NCBI GenBank assembly: GCA_028289645.1
Contig: JANQOK010000012.1
Span: 62,001-126,000 of the forward strand
DNA length: 64,000 bases
Origin: Anderseniella sp.
GTDB taxonomy: Bacteria > Pseudomonadota > Alphaproteobacteria > Rhizobiales > Aestuariivirgaceae
Reading direction: 5' to 3'
In this document: one piece after another, positions 1 to 8,179 of the stretch
How the letters are laid out: every line of letters begins with the position of its first letter
How positions within the stretch are numbered: the first letter of the stretch is position 1
Position numbers and translations under genes: made by a program
The notes under the pieces: model-generated
Told to the model about the DNA's origin: nothing
Databases searched by the model: none
The model's input: the letters and a program-made list of their open reading frames with translations, nothing else

Positions 1-356
1 CGGATTACCTCAAGTTCGGCTTCATGCAGATCGTTATGGGTATAGGCAATGGTCCACATCTTGCGGACAAAGCCGGCCCGGCGTTCGCGGGTTATGCTGG
101 TTGTCAGAAGAGACCCGAGCCATTGGATGTGGTCCTGGACTATCGGATTGACAGTCAGTCGCTTGCTGACAAACAGAATATCGTCGCCACGCAGTTTGAT
201 GTAGGGATGGTACAGGCGCTTGAGGATTTTGGAATCGGCTGGATGGAGCCTCTTGTCGACCAGAAACAACCAGATTATGGCAATCAGTGATGCAAACGCA
301 CTGTCGTTCTCGCGCAGTTCCGGATATATCGCGTCAAGGCGATACATGGAGTCCAT
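1..356 (-). CDS. TerB-like protein, 3' end cut by the window edge
   Basis: The visible 118 codons form a helical, stop-free minus-strand frame that runs off position 1. Near the visible C-terminal end it reads ERRAGFVRKMWTIAYTHNDL followed by HEAELEVI, the pattern of the TerB-like (tellurite-resistance/stress) helical domain, where an IAYADG-like segment is followed by an acidic ExE helix; here the usual D-G pair is H-N. TerB-like domains are thought to bind metal in stress-linked membrane or DnaJ-type proteins. ATG at 356 lacks a clear ribosome site; an in-frame TTG at 413 would add a very basic N-terminus and follows an in-frame TAA. The family call rests on motif memory only, and the product may be a TerB-containing DnaJ-like or uncharacterised protein. 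Confidence 0.55.
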   Translation of the reverse strand, partial: MDSMYRLDAIYPELRENDSAFASLIAIIWLFLVDKRLHPADSKILKRLYHPYIKLRGDDILFVSKRLTVNPIVQDHIQWLGSLLTTSITRERRAGFVRKMWTIAYTHNDLHEAELEVI

Positions 357-572
357 AAGTTGCCTGATACGTCGTTTCTTGCTTGCTCGCTTTTGTCTGC
401 TTGGCCCCGACAAATTGCCTGCCCCCGTTTATTAAATTCTCAGGTAAAGGAAAGATGACCTTACGTTATAGTTCGCGCACGCCTGAAAAAGCACGGGCGA
501 TTTGCATTTGCAATAGCAAATGAGCAGGAGTTCCCTTCGCCTGGGCTCGTGGTCGTCGTACAGGCTGAATCT

Positions 573-1370
573 CTAAAGAGTAAACAGTTTGCCAAACTGC
601 GGCAGCTTGTCATTTACTCCCGCCAGCCGCGCCGTATGCCATGCCATGGCATGATTGCTGGAGGTAATTGGAATCCCCGTTTCCTGTTCAATGCTGGCCG
701 CCTCTTCAACAAGCCTGACCGATGTACATGACACAAAGATAGCATCAACTTCCGAGTTTGTCAGTATACGTTTTACTCCGGCGCGGATTGACTTTGGAGA
801 AATACTCGAGACAACCGCGTCAGACTCCTCATTGAATGAGCCGAACACCGGAACGTCGAACCCGCGGGCCCGAATATAGTCGGCGACGATTCGGTTTACG
901 TCAGCACGATACGGCGTCAACACGCCGACTTTCCGGGCCCTGAACGCATCGAACGCCGCAAAGGCGGCCGTGATCGGGGTCGTGCAGGCGACGCCGGGGC
1001 GGGCTTCACGGATGCGTTCGAACACCTTGTCCTCGCCAATTGCCATCGAGGCCGAAGTACAACCGTAGGCAATGACATCCATGTTCGCGCCGGGCAGAAA
1101 CACATCTGCACAATCGCGAATTCGTGGCTCCATTGCCCTAAGCGTGTCGGGTGTTATCTGGTCGTCGTTGAAAATTCGGCTCTGATACAGCGCCAGCCCG
1201 GGCAAATGGGCGAATATCTGCCGCCATTCATGTTCAATCGTGTAGTCGCTGGCCAGCACGATCAGGCCGACACGGCCGCGAGCGGCAATGCCATTGTCGG
1301 TTTCAAAGGGCAGGTTCTCGATCAGCTGCATCTCCTGGCCGATGTTTTCGTCCCGTACCTCTGCATCCAT
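573..1370 (-). CDS. Asp/Glu racemase superfamily protein, maleate cis-trans isomerase / EutA-like
   Basis: 265 residues, the usual length of maleate isomerases, ectoine-utilisation EutA proteins and arylmalonate decarboxylases, all cytosolic cofactor-free enzymes using cysteine general acid/base chemistry. Both catalytic cysteines are present: C104 in AYGCTSAS and C215 in FVSCTSVR. This favours isomerase/racemase-type chemistry over arylmalonate decarboxylase, which keeps only one. The start at 1370 is chosen because AGGAG lies 8 bases upstream; a longer frame to 1421 has no such site. It stands alone and is transcribed away from ispG, so context gives no substrate. No ectoine genes are nearby, so EutA itself is not supported. 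Confidence 0.75.
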   Translation of the reverse strand: MDAEVRDENIGQEMQLIENLPFETDNGIAARGRVGLIVLASDYTIEHEWRQIFAHLPGLALYQSRIFNDDQITPDTLRAMEPRIRDCADVFLPGANMDVIAYGCTSASMAIGEDKVFERIREARPGVACTTPITAAFAAFDAFRARKVGVLTPYRADVNRIVADYIRARGFDVPVFGSFNEESDAVVSSISPKSIRAGVKRILTNSEVDAIFVSCTSVRLVEEAASIEQETGIPITSSNHAMAWHTARLAGVNDKLPQFGKLFTL

Positions 1371-1527
1371 AATAGCCACTCCTGATAGTTCCGGCTGCCA
1401 TACTGCCTTATACCGGCACACATTCTATCATAACTCAATGCTGCGCCCATGCGCCGCTTGAAATTGCAGGCCAACCCATGCAAATAACAGGCGGACTGAG
1501 TAATTATCCAATTCAGGAGTTGAGCCC

Positions 1528-2778
1528 ATGGCCTATTCGGCCGTTCAGCCACGCCGCAAGTCCGTCGGTGTGAAGGTTGGCGACAAGATTCAGATTGGCG
1601 GCGGCGCCCCGGTGGTCGTGCAATCAATGACCAATACCGATACTGCGGATGTCGAGGCGACCGCCCAACAGGTCGCAGCGCTTGCCCGTGCAGGTTCGGA
1701 ACTGGTGCGCATCACCGTCGACAAGGAAGAAGCCGCCAAGGCAGTACCGCACATTCGCGACCGGCTTGATCAGATGGGGGTCGACACTCCGCTGATCGGC
1801 GATTTCCACTATATCGGCCACACCCTGCTGCGTGATCACCCGGCATGTGCCGAAGCGCTGGGGAAGTACCGTATCAATCCCGGCAATGTCGGTTTCAAGG
1901 AAAAGCAGGACCGCAACTACTCGATGATGATCGAACGGGCCATCGAGTTCGACAAGCCGGTGCGGATCGGCGTCAACTGGGGGTCGCTGGACCAGGCGAT
2001 GCTGGCCAGGTACATGGACGAAAACGCCAAGCTGGCAGAGCCGAAAGACGTGCGCCTGGTGATGCATGACACCATGGTCGAGTCGGGTCTGCAGTCTGCC
2101 GCGCGGGCCGAGGAACTCGGCCTGCCGCGCAACAAGATCGTCATCTCAGTCAAGGTCTCGGAAGTTCAGGACCTGATTGCCTGCTACCGGCAGATTTCCG
2201 AACGCAGTGACTATGCGCTGCACCTAGGGCTCACCGAAGCCGGCATGGGCTCCAAGGGTATCGTGGCGTCGGCGGCCGGTCTTGGCGTTCTGCTGCAGGA
2301 AGGCCTAGGTGACACGATCCGTATTTCACTGACGCCGGATCCCGGCGGGGATCGCTCGAAAGAGGTTATCGTCGCCCAGGAGATCCTGCAGACCATGGGC
2401 ATCCGCAACTTCACCCCGATGGTTATTGCATGCCCGGGATGCGGCCGCACCACGTCGACGGTGTTCCAGCACCTGGCTCAGGACATTCAGGGATACCTGC
2501 GGGCCCAGCAGCCGGAGTGGAAGAAGGCCTATCCTGGCTTTGAGGAGCTTCAGGTCGCAGTCATGGGCTGCATTGTCAACGGTCCGGGAGAGTCCAAACA
2601 TGCCCATATCGGAATCTCACTGCCCGGTACCGGCGAGGTTCCGGCAGCGCCGGTCTACATTGACGGCAAAAAGGTGAAAACCCTGCGCGGAGAGGACATC
2701 GGTGATCAGTTCAAGCAGATCGTTGATGATTATGTGGTGAGCAAGTGGGGTAATGGCGCCAATCAGGCGGCGGAGTGA
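1528..2778 (+). CDS. ispG: 4-hydroxy-3-methylbut-2-en-1-yl diphosphate synthase (flavodoxin), IspG/GcpE
   Basis: IspG converts 2-C-methylerythritol 2,4-cyclodiphosphate to HMBPP in the MEP isoprenoid pathway, in the cytosol, with a [4Fe-4S] cluster and reduced flavodoxin or ferredoxin. The 416-residue protein has the TIM-barrel N-terminal half (motifs QSMTNTDT and GVNWGSL) and the cluster ligands C302 and C305 in CPGCGRTT, C348 in [10 protein letters not shown], and E355 as the fourth ligand. The long middle insertion of plant and chlamydial forms is absent. AGGAG sits 8 bases before the ATG. It is a single-gene unit, though the prenyltransferase ispA lies 1.4 kb away on the other strand, so two isoprenoid genes share this neighbourhood. 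Confidence 0.97.
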   Translation: MAYSAVQPRRKSVGVKVGDKIQIGGGAPVVVQSMTNTDTADVEATAQQVAALARAGSELVRITVDKEEAAKAVPHIRDRLDQMGVDTPLIGDFHYIGHTLLRDHPACAEALGKYRINPGNVGFKEKQDRNYSMMIERAIEFDKPVRIGVNWGSLDQAMLARYMDENAKLAEPKDVRLVMHDTMVESGLQSAARAEELGLPRNKIVISVKVSEVQDLIACYRQISERSDYALHLGLTEAGMGSKGIVASAAGLGVLLQEGLGDTIRISLTPDPGGDRSKEVIVAQEILQTMGIRNFTPMVIACPGCGRTTSTVFQHLAQDIQGYLRAQQPEWKKAYPGFEELQVAVMGCIVNGPGESKHAHIGISLPGTGEVPAAPVYIDGKKVKTLRGEDIGDQFKQIVDDYVVSKWGNGANQAAE

Positions 2779-2828
2779 ACTGCTGCCGGTCCAGGCTCAG
2801 TCGCGGCAGTTGATACCCCGGATACGTT

Positions 2829-2877
2829 GAACGGGATGAGTGCGAAGCCAAGTGTGTTCGCTATGCTCATCCCGTTC
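2829..2877. other. 49-base hairpin downstream of ispG
   Basis: Arms GAACGGGATGAG (2829-2840) and CTCATCCCGTTC (2866-2877) are perfect 12-base complements, and inside them GCGAA (2842-2846) pairs with TTCGC (2857-2861). No T-run follows on either strand, so an intrinsic terminator is not supported. It may be a Rho-assisted or mRNA 3'-end stabilising structure, or an unclassified extragenic palindrome. Confidence 0.55.
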
Positions 2878-2929
2878 TAGCTCCAGCCGTCCCGGAACTA
2901 TTCGTTGATCTGTTTCAGGCCCGGGGTGC

Positions 2930-3139
2930 CTAGTAGGCGCCGTATTCGCGCAGGCAGGCGCGGTATTTGGCCCACATGTACTGGCTGCGTTCGTGGCTGT
3001 GTGCGCCCAGTGCGCGAGCCTTGTAGTAGTGGCAATACTGGTAGGCGTAGCTCTTGCTTCCGCCGCCCGCGTTTGCTGTGACTGTGCCAACCGTGGCGAA
3101 ACCGGATGCGATGATGGCGGCGATGAGGAGGGACTTCAT
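2930..3139 (-). CDS. small secreted tyrosine-rich protein, function unknown
   Basis: A 69-residue product with a clear Sec signal peptide: K at position 3, a hydrophobic core, and a likely cleavage after T-A-N-A around residue 24. The mature part of about 45 residues is rich in Tyr, Arg and Ala and has two cysteines (QYCHYY and YRACLREYG), which could form one disulfide in the periplasm. GAAGGAAC precedes the ATG at a sensible distance. I do not recognise a family. It is a single gene between ispG and ispA; the role is unknown. Confidence 0.65.
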   Translation of the reverse strand: MKSLLIAAIIASGFATVGTVTANAGGGSKSYAYQYCHYYKARALGAHSHERSQYMWAKYRACLREYGAY

Positions 3140-3302
3140 TGGTCTGTTCCTTCGTTTCTTGTGCTGTGTTTGTCCTTTGCGGGCCTGATGTGCCCTCTCG
3201 ATGACAACGACATTCGCACATCCCCCTTCACGGGGATGTGTAGAATCTCACATGACGAACGTCGGGCGCCAGGCAGTCAGATGGTGGTAATGTGGAGAAC
3301 GG

Positions 3303-4190
3303 TCAGTTCTTGCGTTCGACGATAAAGCGGGCGGCTTCACGCAGGGTGTCGGCCTTGTCGCCGTATGCCGCCAGCAGGTCACAGGCTTCATCGGCAAGTG
3401 TACCGGCTTTCTGCCTGGCGCCGTCGAGGCCGAACAGGTCGATGAAGGTCGCCTTGCCGGCGTCGGCATCCTTCTGGGTTGCCTTGCCGAGCTGTTCCGG
3501 GGAACTTTCGACATCGAGAATGTCATCGGCGATCTGGAACGCCAGGCCGATCTTGTCGGCAAAGGTGCGCATGGTGGCTCTGTCATCAGCACCGGCCTGG
3601 GCGAGAATGGCGCCGCCTTCCAGCGAAAAACGGAACAGAGCGCCGGTTTTCAGGCTTTGAATGGCGATGATCTCATCGAGATCATGAGAGTGCTTTTGCT
3701 CCGCAGCCAGATCAAGCATCTGGCCGCCGACCATGCCGTTGTGACCGGATGCGCGGGCAAGTTCCAGGGCGAGTTCGGCGCGCACGGCGCCATCTTTGTG
3801 TGTTGCCGGGTCGGCAACGATCTCAAACGCCACCGTCAGCAGACCGTCGCCGGCCAGTATTGCGGTCGCCTCGTCATAGGCAATGTGGCAGGTGGGTTTG
3901 CCGCGGCGAAGATCGTCATCGTCCATGGCCGGCAGATCGTCGTGCACCAGAGAATAGCAGTGAATGCATTCAAGCGCGGCGCCGACGCGCAGCGCCTGCT
4001 GGCGATCAGCCCCCAGAATGCGGGCACTTTCCGATACGAAGAACGGCCGCAGGCGCTTGCCCTGCGCCAGAGCCGAATACCGCATGGCCTCGGTAACGCG
4101 CGGTGCCCGTGATGTCTCAAGTGACAGCAGCCCATCGAGCATGACTTCAATTTCATTGGCAGTGTTCTTGAGTGCCGCCTGGAATGTCAT
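3303..4190 (-). CDS. ispA: short-chain polyprenyl diphosphate synthase, farnesyl-diphosphate synthase type
   Basis: 295 residues, matching bacterial farnesyl diphosphate synthases, which condense IPP with DMAPP and GPP in the cytosol. The first aspartate-rich motif is the bacterial DDLPAMD form (residues 84-90) preceded by C-Y-S-L-V-H; aromatic plus small residues here are typical of C15-producing IspA. RRGKPT follows, and the second motif DDILD is near residue 220. Start 4190 removes an unlikely Arg-rich extension; AGGAG lies about 13 bases upstream, rather far, and an 8-codon reading frame overlaps that leader. Divergent from mtgA. C20 specificity (geranylgeranyl) cannot be excluded. Confidence 0.93.
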   Translation of the reverse strand: MTFQAALKNTANEIEVMLDGLLSLETSRAPRVTEAMRYSALAQGKRLRPFFVSESARILGADRQQALRVGAALECIHCYSLVHDDLPAMDDDDLRRGKPTCHIAYDEATAILAGDGLLTVAFEIVADPATHKDGAVRAELALELARASGHNGMVGGQMLDLAAEQKHSHDLDEIIAIQSLKTGALFRFSLEGGAILAQAGADDRATMRTFADKIGLAFQIADDILDVESSPEQLGKATQKDADAGKATFIDLFGLDGARQKAGTLADEACDLLAAYGDKADTLREAARFIVERKN

Positions 4191-4304
4191 CTGGCTTCGC
4201 CCGCTCCTGTCATAATGCCGGTTTCGTCTTACGCCCGGCTGGGGTAATGATCTTGTTACCGCCATCTTCTAGTTCCGGCGGCAACAGAGCGCAACCGGCA
4301 ACCG

Positions 4305-5009
4305 ATGGCACCTTTCACAAAATACAGAAAACGTTCATGGCTGCGCCGTGGGCTGTACATGCTGGCTGGGCTGCTGGTGCTGCCATACCTGGTAACCCTG
4401 GTCTATGCGATGGTTCCGCCACCGGTGACGGCCATGATGGTTTGGAAAACGTTCGAGGGCCACTCGATCGACTATCGCTGGCGGCCGTTGGCCGATACCT
4501 CGCAAAACCTGGTCCGGTCGGTGGTCACCGCGGAAGATGCCAAAATCTGTGAACATGCCGGGGTTGACTGGCAGGTTTTTCAGACCGTCGCCCTGGAAGC
4601 GCTTGAAAACGAGGGTGGGCCGTCGCGGGGCGGGTCGACCATCACCCAGCAGGTGGCCAAGAACTTGTTCCTGTGGCCGTCCCGCTCCTATGTCCGAAAG
4701 GCGCTGGAACTGCCGCTTGCCATGTGGATCGATCTGGTGTGGTCGAAACGGCGGATCGTCGAAGTCTACATTAATACGGCCGAATGGGGCCCGGGCATTT
4801 ATGGTGCAGAAGCCGCTGCTCAATATCATTTTGGCAAATCTGGCAAGGCGCTGACCAAGGCCCAGGCGGCACAATTGGCCGCGACACTGCCAAATCCGGC
4901 AGTGCGCAACGCAGGCAAGCCCGGCCCGAAGGTGCGCAAGCAGGCCCGCACGATCCGCAACCGGGTAAACTCCACGGTGCCGTACCTGGATTGCCTGGCA
5001 CTGGGATAG
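4305..5009 (+). CDS. mtgA: monofunctional biosynthetic peptidoglycan transglycosylase MtgA
   Basis: 234 residues, typical for MtgA, which polymerises lipid II into glycan strands at the inner membrane without a transpeptidase domain. One N-terminal membrane anchor spans roughly residues 15-38, followed by a GT51 domain. Motifs: VTAEDAKICEHAG with catalytic glutamate E77, RGGSTITQQVAKNL, and the later RRIVEVYINTAEWG block. The cytosolic N-terminus is strongly basic. The gene is divergent from ispA with about 110 bases between them. The C-terminus ends soon after the GT51 fold, so this is not a truncated class A PBP. Confidence 0.95.
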   Translation: MAPFTKYRKRSWLRRGLYMLAGLLVLPYLVTLVYAMVPPPVTAMMVWKTFEGHSIDYRWRPLADTSQNLVRSVVTAEDAKICEHAGVDWQVFQTVALEALENEGGPSRGGSTITQQVAKNLFLWPSRSYVRKALELPLAMWIDLVWSKRRIVEVYINTAEWGPGIYGAEAAAQYHFGKSGKALTKAQAAQLAATLPNPAVRNAGKPGPKVRKQARTIRNRVNSTVPYLDCLALG

Positions 5010-5136
5010 CTACCGGGATTGCTGCAGGGCTCCAATGCAGCCTAGGACCGGCAATTCACAGCCGTGAAATGATGCTTGCCTATGGCGTCTGAAATTCAGC
5101 ATTATCGCTCCACTTAAACTCAGGTGAGGCAATGGA

Positions 5137-6351
5137 ATGACGCAAAGTTTGGAAACTCCGGCTAACGCCAGTTACGACGTGGTGATCGTAGGCGGTGCCA
5201 TGTACGGATCATCGGTGTCGTGGTGGCTGGCAGACAATCCCGACTTTGACGGGTCCATTCTGGTGGTTGAACGCGACCCGACATACGAGTTCTGTTCCAC
5301 CTCACACACCAACAGCTGCATCCGCCAGCAGTTCTCCAACGAAATCAATGTGCGCGTGTCGCAATTCGGTGCCGAGTTCGTGAAGAACTTCCAGGCATAT
5401 ATGGGCAATGACCCGCGGGTGCCGCAGCCGGTTCTGCAAAGTTACGGCTACATGTATATGGCGGACAATGAAGAGTTCGCCGGTATCCTGAAGGAGAACC
5501 AGCAGATCCAGGCTGCCTGTGGCGCCGGCACCAAGCACCTGACGCCGGACGAGATCGCCGCTGCCTATCCGTTCTACAATCTTGACGGTATCGTCGGTGC
5601 CAACCACAACCTTGTCGATGAGGGATATTTCGACGGCGCGACCCTGTTTGACTGGTGGAAGCGCTCGGCGCGTGAAAAGGGGGTTGAGTATATCGCCAAT
5701 GAAGTCGTTGCCATGACCAGGAACACAGCCGGCACCCGGGTTGAAAGCGTGACGCTGAAATCCGGCGAAGTCATTTCATGCGGTACCGTGGTCAATGCAT
5801 CCGGTCCGCGTGCGGTGCTGACCTCGCGCATGGCCGGCATCGAGATTCCGGTGGAGCCGCGCAAACGCTATACGTTCATTTTTGCAGCGGAGAATCCGCT
5901 CGACCGGGATCTGCCCCTGACCATCGATCCAAGCGGCGTGCACATGCGCACGGACGGACAGTTTTACCTGGCCGGGTGTCCGCCTTATGAAGATCCGGCG
6001 GTGGATTATGATGACTTCGTTGAAGACCACAGTATCTGGGAAGAAAAGGCGTGGCCGGCAATTGCAAACCGGATTCCGCAGTTTGAAGCCATCAAGCTGG
6101 TCAACTCCTGGGCCGGGCATTATGCATTCAACACGCTCGACCAGAACGCCATTCTCGGCCGCCACACGCAGGTTGAGAACTTCATCTTTGTCAACGGGTT
6201 TTCCGGTCACGGCTTCCAGCAGTCACCGGCCATGGGCCGGGGCACCTCGGAGCTGATCACCTATGGCGAATACCGGACGTTGGACCTGTCGCCGTTCAAC
6301 TACGACCGTATCGAGCGCAATGAAGCGTTTGTCGAGAAGGCAGTCATATGA
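5137..6351 (+). CDS. FAD-dependent oxidoreductase, DAO/glycine-sarcosine oxidase family
   Basis: 404 residues with an N-terminal FAD-binding beta-alpha-beta fold (DVVIVGGAMYGSSVSWWL) and the C-terminal DAO-family block around SGHGFQQSPAMGR that contacts the flavin. Such enzymes oxidise amino acids, N-methyl amino acids or hydroxy acids in the cytosol, often passing electrons to oxygen. There is no signal peptide. The stop codon overlaps the start of the HpaI-family aldolase by four bases (ATGA), so the two are translationally coupled and probably act in one pathway: oxidation of an amine or alcohol to an oxo acid, then retro-aldol cleavage. The substrate is unknown. Confidence 0.85.
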   Translation: MTQSLETPANASYDVVIVGGAMYGSSVSWWLADNPDFDGSILVVERDPTYEFCSTSHTNSCIRQQFSNEINVRVSQFGAEFVKNFQAYMGNDPRVPQPVLQSYGYMYMADNEEFAGILKENQQIQAACGAGTKHLTPDEIAAAYPFYNLDGIVGANHNLVDEGYFDGATLFDWWKRSAREKGVEYIANEVVAMTRNTAGTRVESVTLKSGEVISCGTVVNASGPRAVLTSRMAGIEIPVEPRKRYTFIFAAENPLDRDLPLTIDPSGVHMRTDGQFYLAGCPPYEDPAVDYDDFVEDHSIWEEKAWPAIANRIPQFEAIKLVNSWAGHYAFNTLDQNAILGRHTQVENFIFVNGFSGHGFQQSPAMGRGTSELITYGEYRTLDLSPFNYDRIERNEAFVEKAVI

Positions 6352-7121
6352 AAATGCAGACCAACACCTTCGTGCACGCCATTCGTGAAGGCAAGAAGCA
6401 GATCGGTCTGTGGGCCAGCTTGAGCAACAATTACAGCGCTGAAGTGCTGGCAACCGCCGGATATGACTGGATGCTGCTCGACATGGAGCACTCACCCAAC
6501 GAAATCCCGCTTGTTCTGGGGCAGTTGCAGGCGCTGGCAGCCAGTTCCACGACGGCCATTGTGCGCCCGGACTGGAATGACAGCGTCAAGGTCAAGCGCT
6601 TGCTCGATATCGGCGCGCCTGGCCTGCTGTTCCCGATGGTGCAATCGGTTGCCGAAGCTGAACAGGCGGTTGCGGCGACGCGTTATCCGCCCCGTGGCGT
6701 CCGCGGTGTCAGCGGCGCCACACGCGCCAATGCGTTCGGCCGGGTGAGCGATTATTTTGACCGGGTCGAGGACGAGACCGCCGTACTGGTGCAGCTTGAG
6801 ACCCGGCAGGCCATGGATCAGGCGGAGGAAATTGCTGCGGTTGACGGCATTACAGGCGTGTTTTTCGGCCCGGCCGACATCGGTGCCGACCTGGGACATG
6901 TGGGACAACCGATGCATCCGGCAGTCTGGGAGCACGTGATGCCGGTAGCGAAGAAGCTGATGGCCAAGGGCGTGCCGGTTGGCACCCTGGTGTTTGATGC
7001 CAAATTCGCCGCCCAGTTGCTCAATGACGGTTTCACGTTCGTGGCCTGCGGGTCGGACATTTCCCTGCTCACCAAGGGCGCTGCCAGCCTGTTGGCTGGG
7101 GTTAAGGAGGGGCTTGAGTGA
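6348..7121 (+). CDS. HpcH/HpaI family aldolase (2-oxo-3-deoxy acid aldolase type)
   Basis: 257 residues, standard for class II metal-dependent HpaI/RhmA/GarL aldolases that split 4-hydroxy-2-oxo acids to pyruvate and an aldehyde. Visible motifs are GYDWMLLDMEHSPN, the phosphate/carboxylate-binding PPRGVRG segment, metal ligand E in QLETRQA, and metal ligand D in FFGPADIGADLG. It overlaps the upstream FAD oxidoreductase by four bases and is the last gene of the pair. Exact substrate (4-hydroxy-2-oxoheptanedioate, deoxyglucarate, deoxyrhamnonate) cannot be read from sequence; no hydroxyphenylacetate genes are nearby, so HpaI sensu stricto is unlikely. Confidence 0.9.
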   Translation: MKMQTNTFVHAIREGKKQIGLWASLSNNYSAEVLATAGYDWMLLDMEHSPNEIPLVLGQLQALAASSTTAIVRPDWNDSVKVKRLLDIGAPGLLFPMVQSVAEAEQAVAATRYPPRGVRGVSGATRANAFGRVSDYFDRVEDETAVLVQLETRQAMDQAEEIAAVDGITGVFFGPADIGADLGHVGQPMHPAVWEHVMPVAKKLMAKGVPVGTLVFDAKFAAQLLNDGFTFVACGSDISLLTKGAASLLAGVKEGLE

Positions 7122-7140
7122 ACTGTTGAACAATCGGGTT

Positions 7141-7175
7141 TGTCACCTCCTGGCTTGATCTGGTGGGCCGGTCCA
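7141..7175 (+). repeat. degenerate extragenic palindrome, overlapping the 3' end of the GIY-YIG gene
   Basis: TGTCACCTCCTGGCTTGAT and the following bases to TCCA align with the intact palindrome at 7580-7610, with several substitutions that weaken the stem. It covers the last codons and stop of the GIY-YIG gene, so the C-terminal residues GPPDQARR are encoded by the repeat. Confidence 0.55.
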
Positions 7176-7478
7176 TGCAGTGCCAGCTACAGAAGGATAT
7201 AAGTCACGCCAACGAGGATTAGACTCCTCGATCAATGCAATTTTCCACTTGCGTTTCCAGTTCTTCAGCCGCTTTTCTCGGCTTATTGCTTCGTTGATAT
7301 CGGTATGGGGCTCGTACCAAACCAATGTGAAAACCGCATACTTTTTCGTGAATTTGGACGCTTGACCCAATCTATGTTCGCTCACCCGGCGCACCAGATC
7401 GTTCGTCACACCTATGTACAAAGTGCCACCGAGCCTGCTGGCGAGCATGTAGACGTAGTAGTTGTGGTCTCTAGCCAT
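7143..7478 (-). CDS. GIY-YIG nuclease superfamily protein
   Basis: 111 residues, the size of single-domain GIY-YIG proteins of the UPF0213/YhbQ-like type. The GIY-YIG core is visible as YYVYML (near residues 5-10), then YIGVTNDLVRRVSEH (near 20-34) with the conserved Arg, and the metal-binding Glu region in NEAISREKRLKNWKR. No extra DNA-binding domain is present. The start at 7478 is the last Met before the domain; no strong ribosome site is seen. Copies of an extragenic palindrome flank the gene in opposite orientation, one overlapping its stop codon, which suggests the gene and repeats move or evolve together. Biochemical role unknown. Confidence 0.88.
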   Translation of the reverse strand: MARDHNYYVYMLASRLGGTLYIGVTNDLVRRVSEHRLGQASKFTKKYAVFTLVWYEPHTDINEAISREKRLKNWKRKWKIALIEESNPRWRDLYPSVAGTAWTGPPDQARR

Positions 7479-7499
7479 CCAAAGAATGTGGCGTTTGCT

Positions 7500-7528
7500 G
7501 GTTCCCACGGTCAAGCCGTGGGATGACA
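7500..7528 (-). repeat. extragenic palindrome upstream of the GIY-YIG gene
   Basis: On the minus strand it reads TGTCATCCCACGGCTTGACC then GTGGGAACC. The stem is CCCACGG/CCGTGGG with a CTTGA loop. It is the inverted counterpart of the copies at 7141-7175 and 7580-7610. Confidence 0.75.
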
Positions 7529-7841
7529 GAGTTAGAAGAACGTTCGGAAAGGAAAATCACGACCCAATTTTCCACCAGCTGTCATCCCCCGGCTTGACCG
7601 GGGGACCCAGAAGGCACAAGGTTTGCCGCTGAACATCTGGATCGTTCAGGGTTACCGATCTCCCTAGCTGGATTTGAAAACTGCTTCGCGCTTTGCATTG
7701 AAACCATGTTATGCAAATCATCTCTGGTGTTTTGGCCCGACACGGGCTATAAGCCGCGCCATCCCGGTTTATCGGAACGTTTTTTCAGGCGGCTGCAGGG
7801 TAACGAGACCTTTTCGCGGCGCCGCATTTACGGAGTTTGTC
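7529..7841. other. intergenic region between GIY-YIG and rpmF
   Basis: Apart from the palindrome at 7580-7610, the only structure I see is a spaced inverted repeat TTTGCAT (7692-7698) / ATGCAAA (7711-7717), 12 bases apart, upstream of rpmF. It could be an operator or part of the rpmF promoter region; I could not settle convincing -35 and -10 boxes. No gene is supported here. Confidence 0.4.
7580..7610 (+). repeat. intact extragenic palindrome
   Basis: Begins TGTCATCCCCCGGCTTGACC and ends GGGGGACCCAG. The stem TCCCCCGG/CCGGGGGA is perfect over 8 bases with a CTTGA loop. It shares the GTCAyCC-stem-GGrnCCA layout with the elements in the 55.4-55.9 kb cluster. Confidence 0.8.
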
Positions 7842-8027
7842 ATGGCTGTTCCAAAGCGAAAAACCACGCCGTCGAAGCGCGGCATGCGCCGGTCCGGTTC
7901 CAAGATGGCCAAAGCCACCTATGTGGAAAACAAGCAGACCGGTGAACTGCACCGTCCGCACCACATCGACCTGAAGACCGGCATGTACAAGGGCCGTCAG
8001 ATCCTCGAGCCCAAGGGCGACTTCTGA
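7842..8027 (+). CDS. rpmF: 50S ribosomal protein L32
   Basis: 61 residues beginning [18 protein letters not shown], the near-invariant N-terminus of bacterial L32, ending [13 protein letters not shown]32 is a small basic protein of the large ribosomal subunit. The zinc-binding cysteines of some L32 paralogues are absent, as in most alphaproteobacterial forms. CGGAG lies 8 bases before ATG 7842, which decides this start over an upstream in-frame one at 7674. It is not followed here by plsX, its common neighbour; a membrane protein gene comes next after 150 bases. Confidence 0.96.
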   Translation: MAVPKRKTTPSKRGMRRSGSKMAKATYVENKQTGELHRPHHIDLKTGMYKGRQILEPKGDF

Positions 8028-8045
8028 TCTGAACGGTTGAATCCG

Positions 8046-8061
8046 GCGCCGTTTCCGGCGC
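8046..8061 (+). terminator. GC-rich hairpin after rpmF, possible terminator
   Basis: GCGCCG-TTTC-CGGCGC, a perfect 6-base GC stem 18 bases after the rpmF stop. There is no T-run, so it is at best a weak or Rho-aided terminator. Confidence 0.35.
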
Positions 8062-8088
8062 ATCGTTCATGCGAATGTCAGGGCTGGT

Positions 8089-8102
8089 GATGCAATTGCA
8101 TC
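8089..8102. promoter_or_regulatory. 14-base perfect palindrome, possible operator
   Basis: GATGCAATTGCATC is self-complementary over its full length and lies about 80 bases upstream of the next start codon. No regulator gene is adjacent, so the binding protein, if any, is unknown. Confidence 0.35.
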
Positions 8103-8179
8103 GCTGGCCCTTAATCGTTTGTGCGTCCTGTGGTAGTTTTCCGCGTGCGCAAAACTGATTCACGGGGAACATTCTTCCA

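Noticed and set aside
2829-2877. intrinsic terminator for ispG
   Set aside because: Stem is strong but there is no T-run on either strand.
4191-4217. 8-codon open frame in the ispA leader as a possible leader peptide
   Set aside because: ATG with no ribosome site of its own; overlap with the ispA start may be coincidental.
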